Counted from the first letter of the stretch, positions 33,513 through 45,965 are shown. The stretch is 64,000 nt of DNA from Ichthyophis bannanicus (GCA_033557465.1 CM066031.1:1667866800-1667930799); one strand, 5' to 3'. Translations and numbers: made by a program. The notes: generated from the letters alone by a model not told the origin.

Positions 33513-34245
33513 CTCTAAATCCTCTGCCATCTGGTTCTCTTTCACCACGCCTCCTCCCATCCTGGCCCCTATGATGTCCTCTTTCCCCATCCCTGTCGTT
33601 TCTTCCCTCCGTTACCTGGGTGTTACCCTGGATTCCTCCCTCTCCTTTCACCCTCATATCTCCTCCCTCGTCCGTAGCTGTCTCTTCCATCTTCGCCGCA
33701 TTCGCTCCCTCCAGCCCTTTCTTTCCACTAAATCCCTCACCACTCTAGTTCTCTCCCTGGTAACCTCTCGCTTGGATTACTGTAATTCCGTCTTTGCTGG
33801 TCTTCCCTCATATCAACGCCATCGTCTTCAGCTCCTTCAAAACACTGCTGCCGGCTTACTCACCTTCTCCTCCCCTTCTGACCACATCACTCCCTGTCTT
33901 TTCTCCCTTCACTGGCTTCCCATTAAATTTAGGTTCATTTACAAGTATCTCATCACCACTCATAGAATTCTCCACACCAGCACTCCTCAATATCTTTCTG
34001 ATCTTATCTATCATCAGCCTGCTCCTCATCTTCTCCGCTTGTCCCATACCAACCGTCTTTTCCTTCCCTCTCCATCTCAGGCCCACCTTGAACTTACCCG
34101 TTATTCTGCATTTTTCTTCCTAGCCCCCGCTCTGTGGAACTCCCTTCCCCACGCGTTCCGCACTGAGCCCTCTTTTCCCCGTTTCAAAGTACTCCTTAAG
34201 ACCCATCTTTTCTCTCAGGCTTTTGGCCACCCAGCTTCTCCATGA
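33513..34245 (+). pseudogene. L2-like reverse transcriptase, C-terminal part
   Basis: ORF 33571-34245 continues the LINE after the hAT insertion: LRYLGVTLDSSLSFHPHI, SRLDYCNSVFAGLP, SLHWLPIKFRF and PALWNSLPHAFR are the usual C-terminal blocks of L2/CR1-group RT. It is open for 224 codons, then stops, and is followed by the 3' UTR. Confidence 0.87.
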
Positions 34246-34739
34246 CAGATATATTAGTCCCTTTTTTTTCAGGCTTTTAATCTTCCAGCACCTCCATGAC
34301 AGATATATTAGCCCCACTGCCACATTCCACCCCCTCACCCCCTTCCCCTCGTGTTTAAGTGTCTAGTCGTATTATCCCTGTCCTTCCTCTCTCTGTCCTT
34401 CTATCTGTATCTCCCTAGTTCTTTCCTTCTTTGAATGGCGTTCCTTTCTCTCTTTCAACCCGCCTGCAGCCGCTTTTTCTTTATTGTACACCGCCCTGAT
34501 AACTCGGTTTTGGGCGGTATATCAAGCCTGTAAAATAAATAAATAAATAAACAGAAACAGTGTGGGTAGTCCCTCTAAGGGACTCAATTGATTCAGCATC
34601 TTCAGCGTACAGCATCACTGAGGAATACACTTTTTGGTAGCCTGGACGGACAGAAGGACCATTTGGAAGGAGCTGGAACCTAATTCCTAAAGAGATGCCA
34701 GAGCACTGCTTGGCCAAAGTTGCTATCACATTGGAAATC

Positions 34740-35783
34740 CCCATCCAGACAATAATGAGCTGTGAATATGTGGACTGAAGACTACGTCACAGCCCTGCAG
34801 ATCTCCTCCATTGACACTGAGCACAAGTTGGCCACCGACACAGCCATGGCTCTGACATTGTGAGCCGTGACATAACCATCAAGGATCAGGCCTGCCTAGG
34901 CATAAGAGAAGGAGATACAGTCTGCTAGCCAAATTGACAGAATGCGTTTGAAAATGGCAGCCCCCAGTTTTCTAGGGTCAAAAGAGACAAACAGTTGGGT
35001 AGATTTACAGTGTGCCCTCAACCGCTCAAGGTACGCTTGCAGTCCAACATGTGCAGTGCCGCCTCCACCCCTAATCGTATGAAGCCTGGGGAAGAAAGTC
35101 GGCAGAATGACTGGTTGAGGTAGAACGCAGACACCACCTTTGGCAGGGCTACCCTATTATGGTGGAATCTGGTGTACAGCAGGTGAGCCACCAGGGTCTG
35201 GAGCTCACTGACATGACGTGCCTAAGTGACCGCCACCAGGAACAAAATCTTCCAGGTCAGGAACTTCAGAGAGCAGGAAACGAGTGGCTCAAAAGGAGTT
35301 GACAAGAGCTGTGCCAGGACCACAATGAGGTTCCCAAGCCACCGTCAGGGACTTGACAGGAGGTTTAGAAAAGAGTGGACCCCGTATGAATTGATACACC
35401 AGGGGCTGAGCTGAGATGTGCTTCCCCTCTGAGCCGCGATGGTAGGCCCCGATCGCACTCAAGTAGACTCTGACTGAATTGGACTTGAGGCCTGAGTCCG
35501 AGAGGTGCAGGAGATAATCTAGCAAGCTGTCCACTGCAGGAAAAGGGATCCAGGCCTGGTCCACACACCAGGAGGAGAACCTCTGCCACTTAAATGCCAC
35601 TTCTGTAACATTCTCGGGTAGCTTGAGCTCCAAGAGTATTACCCACTCAATATCCACACCGTGAGGGCCAAGGACTGGATGCTGGGATGCAGCAAGGTCC
35701 CTTCTCCTGAAAGATTTTGATCTGGGGCTGGGCCCAGCCGTAGAGGCTCCCTCTGAGAGAGCTGGAGCAGCAGGAGGAACCAC
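34740..35783 (-). pseudogene. DIRS element 4 tyrosine recombinase remnant
   Basis: ORF 35289-35783 covers the N-terminal core-binding part (SNSVRVYLSAIGAYHRG). Downstream in broken frames are the arginine box (HVSELQTLVAHLLYTRFHH-like, near 35170-35220) and a VTAHNVRAMAVS/HYCL-like end near 34750-34880. Stops make it inactive. Confidence 0.75.
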
Positions 35784-36196
35784 GGCTGCCTGGCCTAATA
35801 CAGGGTGATGAGAATCATCATGTCTCTGTTAGCCTGTAGCTTCAGCAAGGTCTTCACCATGAGCAGAATGGGAGGATAAGCATATAGCAGATCCACTCCC
35901 AGTGTATGAGGAAGGCATCCGATGCCAGCCCATCACTGGACCTGGACACGACCCTGGAGCAGACCTAATCCACCTTGGCATTGTGTGGAGTGGCAAAGAG
36001 ATCTATCACAGGAGTACCCCACTCCCAAAAGACCTGCCCCACATCATCCTTGTTGAGGGTCCACTCATGCGGCTGGAGGCACGGCTCAGCTGGTCCACCA
36101 GAGAGTGAGGTCCCCGGACAGATAAATGGCTCTCAGTTCCTTCACATGGGCAATGGTGAACTTCCACAAGTGAACTGCCTCCCGGCACAGGAAGTA

Positions 36197-36418
36197 TTAC
36201 CCTGTGCCGCCCTGCTTATTGACATAATGCATCACTACCTGGTTGTCTGCCTGAATCAGCACAGATTGGTTGGCAAAATAAACCTGGAATGCTCGGAGGG
36301 CATTCGTTATGGCCCGGAGTTCCAAGAAATTGATTTGGTGCAGGCTCTCCCACTTGGACCACAGGCCCTGCATGTGCAGGCCATCAGGGTGAGCCCCCCC
36401 ATCTCCGCTTGAACACAT
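36197..36418 (-). pseudogene. DIRS element 4 RNase H fragment
   Basis: Contains INFLELRAITNALRAFQVYF and IQADNQVVMHYVNKQGGTG, matching RNase H of DIRS 1 (ELRAI and QTDNQ blocks; here QADNQ). Just upstream the sequence jumps to the gag start, marking an internal deletion of about 2.5 kb relative to DIRS 1. Confidence 0.8.
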
Positions 36419-37030
36419 CTGTCATCAGCATCCTCTGGGGGGTGATGCCTGAAAAAGGAGACCCATGAGTAAGTTCTGTGGCTCCAGTCATCAGTGCAGG
36501 GACCAGACCAGAGGCATGGTGACTGCTACCCAGTCCCAGAAGCAGACTGTGGCTTTTTTCCACTGCGTCCGCAGAGTCTATTGAGCTTGTTTCATCGACA
36601 GATGGGCCAGGGGAACGGTCTGGGGACACGGTGCATTTCTTAAACCCACTTGCTGGCTTCTGGGACATGTCTGGGAACACGGCCATGGCAAGGTCAAATG
36701 GCTAGATGTTGCCAGTAACAGGAAAACAGAATAGAAGAAAAAAAGGCGAAAATGTGAAAAAATGAAATTGTTGGCACTGGGGCTAGTGCTACCGACAACA
36801 GGCAGTGAAAACTAGATAGCAAAGCACCCCAAAATGGATAAGAGCAAAAAAACATTTTCCGACAGTGCAGGGACATGTCCTAGGGTCTCCGTGGAAAAAG
36901 AAGACTGGGGAAAATGGTGCCGTGGCAGGCATGCATGCACGATGGAGCCTCCCGAAAACTTCCCGTGAGGGGCTCCGTTGGGGACATCACCCATATGTGA
37001 GGACTTACTTCCTGCTTGTCTACGGAGAAA

Positions 37031-39223
37031 TCTAGGTACTGCAATAACATTTCTAAAACTTTTTCAGCTCCTATTCAGTTACTCTTCCCAGAATCCCCAT
37101 ACAAAAAAAATTTAATATCCACTGAGCCACTCTTTTCTCTCACTTTGGGCACCCAAACAAAAAAACAGTGTTTCCTGATTTCCCTCCTTCCCTCTTCATT
37201 GGTACACAATACAACTTCCTCCACACACACACCCATAAGATTCAATCCCTCTCCTTCTGTCCCTCAATATAAAAAATACAAATGAGGAAGGGATTATCCC
37301 CTCTCCCCATCTCAAAAACAGGGAGGGAATTATATTTTTGAGATAGGGTGGGAGGGACAATTATGAAAAGAATTGCCCTCCTGCATTGCTTTTTGCATTG
37401 AGTGCCTGCAGGGATGGAATTAGGGTGATCAGGGCTCATAGTTGGAGACTTGCTTTTTTCATATTGGACAACAGCAAGAAGAAAGGGAGGGAGAGAGATG
37501 GTTTGGAACTTGATTTGGAGTATTTGGTATTTTTAATATTAGGTGCTGGGCGAGAGAGGAATTGTGGGTTTTGTGTTTTTCCAAAGAGGACTTAGCTGGT
37601 TAGTGCAGATTTTCAGCACTAACTGAGTAATGGGCTGATGTAGAAAGACTAATGTACCCTTTGCGCACAGATAACACAACTTATACACATAAGTGCCACC
37701 ATGCCAAATGCAGAAAAGAGATTGACGTACGCATAAATAGCAAAGGAAAAGTATGCGCACACAGTAACACCAAGTGTATTTAAATAATATGCAAATGAGC
37801 TGTCAGTGTATCATTTCAGCATATAAGCAAAAGTTCGGCATTCAAGAAGAAATGTTTTTTATTTCTTTTCCTTGTGTGTTTTTTGAACTCATTTTATTTA
37901 TATTCATTTAAATTTATCTTTTATTTTAGGTCTCTGTTGTGAATTCATAAAAATGTTTTTGAGTGAAATAATATTGATTATTATGGAATGAGCGCCAAAA
38001 GAACCTGCATGTCATGTTCATATAATTTGAGTATTTGACATTTATGCGCATGTGTCAGGAGTCAGGACTGACTCGAAGGCACACATTGCATTGCATTGCA
38101 TTTTTGTATACGGCTACTTGTAGCGCGTCTGTTTGCACATGCATTGGCTCCCCTCCTTTTAACTTTATGCCAAAGTTTTGTGCACAGCTCATTTGCATAC
38201 ACACCCTTTGCTGCATACCGATGCTGAAGTCTCACGCTATCGGCACACTACGAAAAAGCATACACAGCTAATACCATGCAACTTCAGCGCTGGCTTTCTG
38301 CATTACCCTGTAAGTTTGGCTGGTTAACCCAGTCACAGAGAGCTGCAATTAATAGGTTATCTAAAATATATTAAAAATCCCTTAAAAATCCAAACAAGCA
38401 ATAAAAAATATCATATGAAGTTACATATATATGCTAATAACCAATACACCTGTAAGCCAGTAACAATAACAGCAATTATACTATTACGAATTACTAATCA
38501 GTGACTCATAAGAATCCGTTGCTATAAAATGTTATACCTTCAGTAAATGCAGTGGAAAATTTAATTGTTTTCCTTTAATAAGACAAATATTTGTCTCCTT
38601 GGGGAGCAAGTTCCACAGAGTTAAAGAATCATAATGGAAAAGAATGCTTTCATACACATTCTATCCTCACAAACAAAAGTCTGATTATATATAATCAATA
38701 GGTTAACCCCATTAGGCTACTTTAGTTACTGAATAAGTTGTATTTCATTGAAAATTCACCCAGCCTTTCATGATGGATGCTTACTTTGTGCAGTTCCTCT
38801 CTTGAGTCTCTTCGGTCTTGTTTAGTTCGAAGGCACTGGGAAGAGTCACTTAAATTTGAGGACTGAGACAGACGACGCTTGTCTGATGTATACCTTGACC
38901 AATATAAATGAAACATTTATCAGCTGTGAGAATGAATATTATTTTGGGGGCTTAACATGAGGGTCCATAATATGGCACTAATAACTCAACCAACAAAGCA
39001 GTGCATCGATTTACCTAAAAGAATGTTGGCTGTATCTAACCATACATTAATACTGAACAGAGACCATAGAGATATAGAAGCCAATATTCAGTAGGGCAAA
39101 ATCCACCTAAGGTTGGCAGGAACACTTACCAGGTTAACTTAGTATGGATTTTCAGCAGACTGAATATGCAGTCCTAAACTCAGGGGCATGTTTACTAAGT
39201 TAAGCTAACGGTTAACATGCACT
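37031..39223. other. Unassigned AT-rich region
   Basis: No credible gene. Two segments, about 37600-37650 and 38280-38335, look like weak inverted copies of each other (GTAATG and GTAGAAAG against GGTAATGCAGAAAG, and GGTTAGTGC against GGTTAACC), which could be ends of an old DNA transposon; I am not confident. Nothing else is recognisable. Confidence 0.3.
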
Positions 39224-39231
39224 ATTTTATT

Positions 39232-40362
39232 CTTGGGGGAATCCTATGCAACTGTGAAATGCAGAATTTGCGCAGAATTCCCCATTTTCTGTTCAGAATT
39301 CAGTGCAGACACCAGTCAGCCAGACAGTGAGGCAGGATCAAGCACACAAGCTTTAAGATCACCTGATCCTGCCTCACTGTTAGCAGCAACACAACCTTGG
39401 GAACACTTCCATTTGCTCCCATGACTGTGCTAGAGTCCGATGATGGCACATTTTGAAAGGTAACTTCCTGTATACCTTTGAAAATGTGCTGGCATTGGAC
39501 TTTAGCACTGCTGCGAGAGCAAACAGAAGTGCTCCTGTGGTGGTGTTGTTGTGAATGGGCTGCTGTTTGACTCGGGGAGGCTGGATGGGGGCAGGAAAGG
39601 GATGCTGGTGAGTGGGGGGCTGCTGATGAGCAGGGGGGGCACTGGTGGCAAGAAGAAGGGCTACAGGTGAGCAGGGATTTGCTAGGGGCAGGAAAAGGGC
39701 TGCTGGTGAATCGGAGGGGTTGCTGGGGGCAAGAGAAGTGTTGCTGGTGAATGGTGAGGGGTTGCTGGTGAGCAGGGAGGGGTTGCTGTTGAGCAAGGGG
39801 GTTGCTGGGGGTAGGAGATGGGCTGCTGATAAGCAGGGTGAGATTGCTGGTGAACAGGGGGGATTGCTGGGAGCAGGAAATGGGCTGCTGTTGAATCGGG
39901 TGGTTGCTGGGGGCAGGAGAAGCACTGCTGGTGAGTGGGGATGGGTTGCTTGTGAGTGGGGGGGGGTTGCTGGGGGCAGGAGATGGGCTGCTGGTGAATC
40001 GGAGGGAGTCACTGGGGGCTGGAGATGGGGGGCTGATGAATCGGGGGGTTTGCTTGGGGCTGGAGATAGGTTGCTGGTGAGTCAGGGGGGTTGCTGGGAC
40101 TGAAGATGGTCTGTTGGTGAGTCAGGGGGTGGCTGGAGGTTAGATTTTAGAGGGAGAGAAAACAGGGGGGACAAGGATGGGTTGAGGATTGAACTACGAT
40201 TGGAGTGAAAGAGCTAAGGAGGAAAAAGGTAGGGGAAATTTCAGATTTAGAGGAAATTAAGCTTTACAATGGAATTCTGTGCAAAAATTTACTACTAAAG
40301 CATGCAGAATTTTAAAATACTCCACACAGAATTTTCAAAATTTATGCACAGAATTCCCCCAG
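39232..40362. mobile_element. hAT-like element F (1131 bp, hairpins plus minisatellite)
   Basis: The ends are inverted: CTTGGGGGAATCCTATGCA at the left, and the complement of CTGGGGGAATTCTGTGCAT at the right. Flanks ATTTTATT and GTGTAATT match only 5 of 8, so the target duplication is decayed. Inside are two hairpins (arms 39324-39340 with 39364-39380, perfect 17 bp; and about 39403-39533) and a G-rich minisatellite (about 39535-40140). No ORF of interest. Same architecture as hAT A-C, without a recognisable shared core. Confidence 0.6.
39535..40140 (+). repeat. G-rich minisatellite of element F
   Basis: Degenerate units of about 30-40 bases of the form GGGTTGCTGGGGGCAGGAGA followed by TGGGCTGCTGGTGAATCGG. 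Potential G-quadruplex strand is plus. ORFs across it on either strand are repeat shadows. Confidence 0.8.
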
Positions 40363-40437
40363 GTGTAATTATTTGTAACTAGTTCCCACTGAATAACATG
40401 GGATCTAGTTACAAATAGCACATGCTGTTAGGACAGC

Positions 40438-42711
40438 CAGGGGTGGCTCTATAATGAGGCGGAGTGAAGCGGTGGCCTCAGATGGCAAACTTTTGGGGGT
40501 GGCAAAAATGCTCCAAAACAGTTACCTCATTCCGCTTTCAGTTTTAAAAAAACAAAAAATGTGGATAAGCTGCTGCGGCTGTGATAGCGATAATTTAAAA
40601 TGAAAGGAAACCGGTGAGGAGCCTCTCGGCCCTATGGAACCCCTGCTGCCGCATCCCGCTCTAGAGTCACTTCCTTTTGGGGGCAGGATGCAACTGCAGG
40701 CGTTCCATAGGGCCGGGAGGCTCCATACTGATTTCCTTTCATTTTAAATTACCGCTATCGCAGCCGCAGAGGAAGGGGAAGGAGCAGAACGGAGACAACA
40801 CGGGCGGCAGGAGAGGGAGCAGAACAGAGACAACACAGGCAGTAGGAGAGGGAGCAGAACGAGCTACACAGGGGGAAGGAGAGGGAGTGGAATGACCTAC
40901 ACAGAGAGGAAGGAGATGGAGCAGAATGAGCTACACAGTGGGGAAGGAGAGGGAGCTGAATGGAGCTACATGGGGGGGGGGAGAGAGGGAGCTGAACAGA
41001 GCTACACAGGGGGGAAGGAGGGGGAGCGGAATGGGGCTGACACGGGGGGAAGGAGAGGGAGCTGAATGGAGCTATACAGGGAAGAAGGAGGGGGAGCTGA
41101 ACAGGGCTGACATGGGCAGAAGGAGAGGGAGCTGAATGGAGCTACACAGGGGGGGAAGGAGAGGGAACGAAATGGAGCTACACAGAGGGGAAGGAGAGGG
41201 AGCGGAATGAGGCTGACATGGGGGAAGGAAGGGGAGCGGAACAGAGCTGACAGAGGAGGACAGAGAGGGCTGGAAGAGAGCTGATAGACGGGAAAAGAGA
41301 GGGCTGGAAGGGAGCTGACAGAGGGGGAAAGAGAAGGGTGGAAGCGAATTGACAGGGGGAAGGAGAGGGAGTAGAACAGAGCTGACAGAGCGGGAAAGAG
41401 AGAACTGGAAGGGAACTGAGAGGGGAAGAAGATGGCTGGAAGGGAACTGACATGGGGGGGAGGTGAGGGCTGGAAGGGAACTGACATGGGGGGAAGAGGG
41501 GGATGGAAGGGAGCTGACACATGGGGATGGTACTGGAGGGGGACTAGAAAGGAGCTGACACCTGGGGGTGGGGCTGGAGGGAGCTGACACTTGGGGATTG
41601 GACTGGTAGGTAGCTGGGTAATGGGAAGAAAGCTGGCAGGGAGGGGGCACTGGGACTGGAAGGGAGTTGACTCGTGGGGAGGGTTACTGGGACTGGAAAT
41701 AGACTGATGGAAGGAAGTGAAGAAAACAAAAGAAGAGACAAGAAATGGCAGATAGAGTGCTAAGAGAAGACAGAAAAACAGAAGCCTCAGATCAGGATTG
41801 GCATGACCAGAGAATAAAATGGTTAGACAACAGAAAAAAGAATTTTATTTTCAATTTAGTGATTGAACTTTGCGCTATCTTTATAGTTTACACAGTATGG
41901 GGAACTGCATCTCTTATCTGGTGTTGCACTGCATAGTCTGGCTTCTTGGGGTTTTGGTTTAATTTTTGTCTAAATATTTTATTTTTACTTTAGGTTGTGA
42001 TCACTTATTCTGTACTTGGTGCAAGTCTGTGTTCTGAGTGTGTGACCAAGGCCATATGTTCTGTTAACATGAAATTTGTACGCAGTAATTAGCCTTGTTC
42101 AGCTTTTCAAATAAGTGTTAGATGTTCTAGGGCCCGCTGCAGCATTTATAGTGCTGCTTTTTTCTGGGTAGGCACTTTGTTGTATGAGTTTTGGAAGTTT
42201 ATGCTGGTAATGGTATGGTAGATTTGGCCTTGTAGATCTTTGGTGAATTTTGTAAAGTTTTATATTCGTTCCCAATATGCCTGGTACTGGAGAATATTTG
42301 TTAGTGAGATGATCTGAATCTTTTTTGTTTTAAGATATACATGGGTATGAGCTCTGTGGGTGAATGTCCTAGTTCTGTTCTGCACCCACTGTTGAGGGAG
42401 AGGGTTCTGTTGATGCAAAATATATGTTCAAAAATAAAAAGCAAGAACCATAACACAGTTTATAACAAAATAAAAATAAGTTATAATTTAGTTTTATAAA
42501 GTGTGCTGTGGTTCTCGCTCATTCTTTTAGTTCTTTGGTGTGCAAACATCTTGCATTTCCTCCATATCATCTAATTGGCTTTTTGGTTTGGTTCAGTCCC
42601 TGACTGGAATTTTGAGAAAGCGCACCCCTCCCCCACCCCATATTACTGGGGGGGGGGGGAGCACCATCTCATCCCTCGCCTCAGGCAGCAGATTGCCTTG
42701 AGCCATTCCTG
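40438..42711 (-). mobile_element. hAT element E (2274 bp, diverged relative of A-C)
   Basis: Ends CAGGGGTGGCTCTATAATGA and the complement of CTTGAGCCATTCCTG. Flanks AGGACAGC (40430-40437) and AGGACATC (42712-42719) agree at 7 of 8. In order: hairpin (40572-40769), G-rich minisatellite (40770-41720, units near GGGAAGGAGAGGGAGCTGAA), then AT-rich core to about 42500. Read on the minus strand the core shows weak similarity to that of A-C, for example CCAGTACCAGGCATATTGGG beside CCGCCAGGCACATTAGGAAC, so the lineage is shared but old. Confidence 0.75.
40572..40769. repeat. Hairpin of hAT element E
   Basis: The left arm starts GCTGCGGCTGTGATAGCGAT and is mirrored by ATCGCAGCCGCAG ending at 40769. 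Both arms include a TTTAAAATGAAAGGAAA block and a GCCCTATGGAAC block. Arm length is about 85-95 bases with an unpaired centre. Confidence 0.8.
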
Positions 42712-42984
42712 AGGACATCTATTTATATGGACTTAATTAAATGGATAAAATTAACCAGATGATGCTCAATATTGCTAGTATATCTGGTTAGCTTTGTCTC
42801 CCTCTCCCAGAACATCTTCTGCTCTTCCCCTTTCTAAACAAATAACTTTTAGTTCTACATTGAGATATCCAGCCAAAAGTTATGTGGAGGGGAGCTCCAA
42901 ATTTTGAAAAAAAACAACAATTTACAAAGTTACCTCTGAAGTTGACCACATAATTCATTTTGAATATCAACCCCATAGAATGTG

Positions 42985-43330
42985 ATCATAAATAAGGCCC
43001 ATAAAGCCATCTATTCTGCCCAAATTAGTCTGTTACAGTGCCATATATCCTAGTTGATCTCTGGCTTTCTCCTCACCTCTACATCTAGGGATTTTCTCTT
43101 GCTTACCCCATGTTTTATTAAATTGTGTTATTGTTTGTGCCTTCGCTATCTTCCCAAGAAGAGCATTGCATGTTTCTACTAACCCTCCTGTGAAAAAAAT
43201 GTTTTATGGTCCTACTCCTTATTGGTATCACTCATTGAGTCTAGCCCTCAAAGTCTCTTATTCTAAGTAACTAGAACACAGGCAGCAGTGGCCTCTGATG
43301 TTACCTATTCCTTGCACCTCCTCACTAGAT
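42985..43330 (-). mobile_element. Old CR1-like LINE 3' fragment
   Basis: The text 'gcccataaagccatctattctgcccaaat' followed by a 'catgtttctactaaccctcc'-type stretch and 'tgtgaaaaaaatgttt' parallels the inverted CR1-like 3' end at 63713-64000, with heavy divergence. It is an old, non-functional copy. Confidence 0.5.
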
Positions 43331-44243
43331 CCTGTTCCCCTTGAGTTGATAAGTGAGTCATGAATAGATTTAAAAGACAGAAGCTTTATTCATCTCTACT
43401 AGTTTTCACCTCAAGATTTCCCACTATTGGTAAGAAATTGCAGTTGCTGTATTAGTCCACTTGGATATGTGCAAATAAATGTCAACAAGCAAGTTGTAGG
43501 TGATGACTTTTTTTGGACTAACAATATATTGCTTGTTGATCTGTATTCACTATAGGTAAAGAAGAGACCTCGTTAGTCTTACTAGGCAGACAGAATGAAA
43601 GCGTAACTAGATTAGTGCACTCAATCCTCTAAAGCAGTGCTTTTCAACCTTTTCTATTTTGTGGCACATTTTTGAGTTTGTTTAATCCAAATTTTGTATC
43701 CTCCTCAACTCCACTTCCTTCTCAGCATTTATATTCTCTCCCTTCCCATAAATCACTTGCAGTCATAGCCGTGGTCTGGGTCTGTTTCTGCTCATGCCCC
43801 CACCACCCTGTCCTTGAAGGCAACAGTAACTCCTGGGGTGGAAAAGAGGGGTTGTTGCTGACACAGCAAGGCAAGAAAATCTCTGTTGCTCTCTGATCTA
43901 ATTTCTTCCCTACTGTTGTCTCTACCCCACCTCCATCTGCTTCATTTTAACTCTAGGACAGAAGAGAAAGGGACTGGAATAACAAGAGTAGGTGCTCTTC
44001 TTTGCTCTGCAGTGTCTGCTATAGTCATATATCTCCCCTCCTGTCCCTGAATGACAAGAGGGAAGGACAATGTTTCTTTTTTTCATCTCCTCCAGGGTCA
44101 CCCTTCCTTTTTTGTTTCCTAAATACTACTTGGAGGGGAGAAGCAGGGCCGGCCCGTCCATTGAGCAAGAATGTTTTTTGCACAGGGCCCCGCGTTTCAG
44201 GGGGCCCCGCGCAAAGAACATTCTGCTTTTTTTTTTATTACAT

Positions 44244-44640
44244 TTAAAAACAAAAACCTGGCTCTAGCTGCTGCCGCTGCCGCGTCCGTCGCAGCAGCAG
44301 CAGAATGGCGTGTCCCGCGGGGCCCCTTCTCCTCTTCGAGCCCTCTGCAAGGGCTTTCAGATTCGCGAAGGGAGAGTTGTGCTCCCTCGCGTCTCTGTAA
44401 AGCCCGCAGGGGCTAATGGGAAATTTCCCATCAGCCCCTTTAGACGCGAGGGGCTGATGGGAAATTTCCCATTAGCCCCTGCGGGCTTTACAGAGACGCG
44501 AGGGAGCACTCTCCCTTCGCGAATCTGAAAGCCCTTGCAGAGGGCTCGACGTGGAGAGGGGGCCCCGCGGGACACGCCATTCTGCCGCTGCTGCGACGGA
44601 CGCGGCTGGCAGCAGCTAGAGCCAGGTTTTTGTTTTTAAA
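44244..44640. repeat. Hairpin of hAT element B
   Basis: Outer arms begin AAAAACAAAAACCTGGCTCT and end in the complement at 44640; total arm length is about 190 bases. Near the apex a second-order inverted repeat (GGGGCTAATGGGAAATTTCC and its complements) surrounds 44430-44450. Confidence 0.88.
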
Positions 44641-44649
44641 TTTGCCGGA

Positions 44650-45965
44650 AGGGAAGGGGGGGGGGGCTGATGGAGGCTGTCTGGAAATGGGGTGATGGGG
44701 GGTTAGGACTGGAAATTTGCAAGGGGGGGGGGGTTAGGATTGGAAATGTGCAAGGGGGGGGTTAGGACTGGAAATGTGCAAGGGGGGGGGTTAGGACTGG
44801 AAATGTGCAAGGGGGGGGGGTTAGGACTGGAAATGGGCTGGGACTGATGGAGGCTGACTTGAAATGGGCTGGGGGGGGGGTTAGGACGGGAAATGGGCTG
44901 GGGCTGATGGAGGCTGACTGGAAATGGGCTGGGGAGGGGTTAGGACTGGAAATGGGCTGGGGGGGGTTAAGACTGATAATTGGCTGGGGCTGATGGAGGC
45001 TGACTGGAAATGGGCTGGGGGGGTTAAGACTGGTAATGGGCTGGGGGGGTTAAGACTGGTAATGGGCTGGGGGTTGATGGAGGCTGACTGGAAATGGGGT
45101 GATGGGGGGTTAGGACTGGAAATGGGCTGGGGGGGTTAAGACTGGTAATGGGCTGTGGGCTGATGGGGGCTGTCTGGAAATAGGGTGATGGGGTTAGGAT
45201 TGCTAATGGGCTATGGGGGGGGGTTAGGACTGCTAATGGGCTATGGGGGCGCTAGGACAGGAAAAGGGCTGATGGGGAGGGGTTAGGACTTGAGGTGGGC
45301 TGATGTGGTTAGGACTAGTAATGGGCTGTGGGCTGATGGGGGGGGGTTAGGACTGGCAATGGGCTATGGGGGGCTGACTGGAAATGGGCTGATGGGGTTA
45401 AGACTGGAAGTGGGCTGATGGGGGGTTAGGACTGGTAATGGGTTATAGGGGGGGGGCTTAAACTGAAAATGGGTTGATGGGGGGCTAGGACTGGTAATGG
45501 GTTGGGGGATTGCTATGACTGGAAATGGACTGAGTGGACGGGGAGGCTTGAACTGCAAATAGCTGATGGGGAGGGAGCTTGGAATGGAAATGGGCTGTGA
45601 GGGAAGGGAGCTAGAACTGAAAATGGGCTGATGGAGCAGCTAGGATAGGACTGGAAATGGGCTGTTGGGGGGAGCTAAGATTGGAAATGGGCTGTGGTGG
45701 GGGCTTGAATTGAAATGGACTCATGGAGGGGCTAGAACTGGAAGTAGGCTCATGGGGGGGCTTGGACTGGAATTGGGCTGAGTGGAGGGGAGCTAGGATT
45801 TGACATGGGCTGATGGTGGGGCTAGGAAATGACTAGAAATGGGCTGATGGGGGGCTAGGATTGGAAATGAGCTGATGAAGGGACTCAGACTGAAAATGGA
45901 TGGGGGAGCTAGGACTGGAAATGGGTTGATGGGGGGCTAGGACTGGAAATGGGCTGATGCAGGGA
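44650..45965 (+). repeat. G-rich minisatellite of hAT B
   Basis: About 40 degenerate units of the form G-run, TTAGGACTGGAAATGGGCTG, some with an inserted GATGGAGGCTGAC block. Homologous to the arrays of A (complement strand) and C. ORFs here are shadows. Confidence 0.88.

Larger units (their letters stand above)
29991..34550 (+). mobile_element. L2-like LINE, 5'-truncated, inserted in DIRS 4 and split by hAT A
   Basis: Starts in the linker before RT (HPWYHSGLYLLRSHLRRAER near 30250), continues through RT, resumes after hAT A at 33513 and ends in an L2-type 3' UTR with a (TAAA)n tail at about 34532-34550. Possible target duplication ACAGAA at 29985-29990 and 34551-34556. Several frameshifts are present. 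Confidence 0.85.
29598..37030 (-). mobile_element. DIRS element 4 (deleted; hosts an L2-like LINE)
   Basis: Left terminus near 29598 (GTAATTACTCACCTGTAGTAGGTG), internal complementary region at about 29838-29930, right terminus ending near 37030 (CTTGTCTACGGAGAAA). Minus-strand YR (34740-35783) and RNase H (36197-36418) remnants are present. Only the very start of gag survives (36600-36690, QKPASGFKKC); most of gag and all RT motifs are missing. An L2-like LINE with its own hAT insertion occupies 29991-34550. Confidence 0.85.

Noticed and set aside
40926..41741. Several long ORFs on both strands in element E
   Set aside because: They are translations of a degenerate minisatellite in different frames, with no protein-like composition.
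43445..43530. Small MITE with ends TTAGTCCA/TGGACTAA
   Set aside because: The inverted repeat is only 8-9 bases and no convincing target duplication was found.
44650..45965. CRISPR-like spaced repeats
   Set aside because: Units are adjacent and degenerate, without conserved repeats separated by unique spacers, in a vertebrate-type context.
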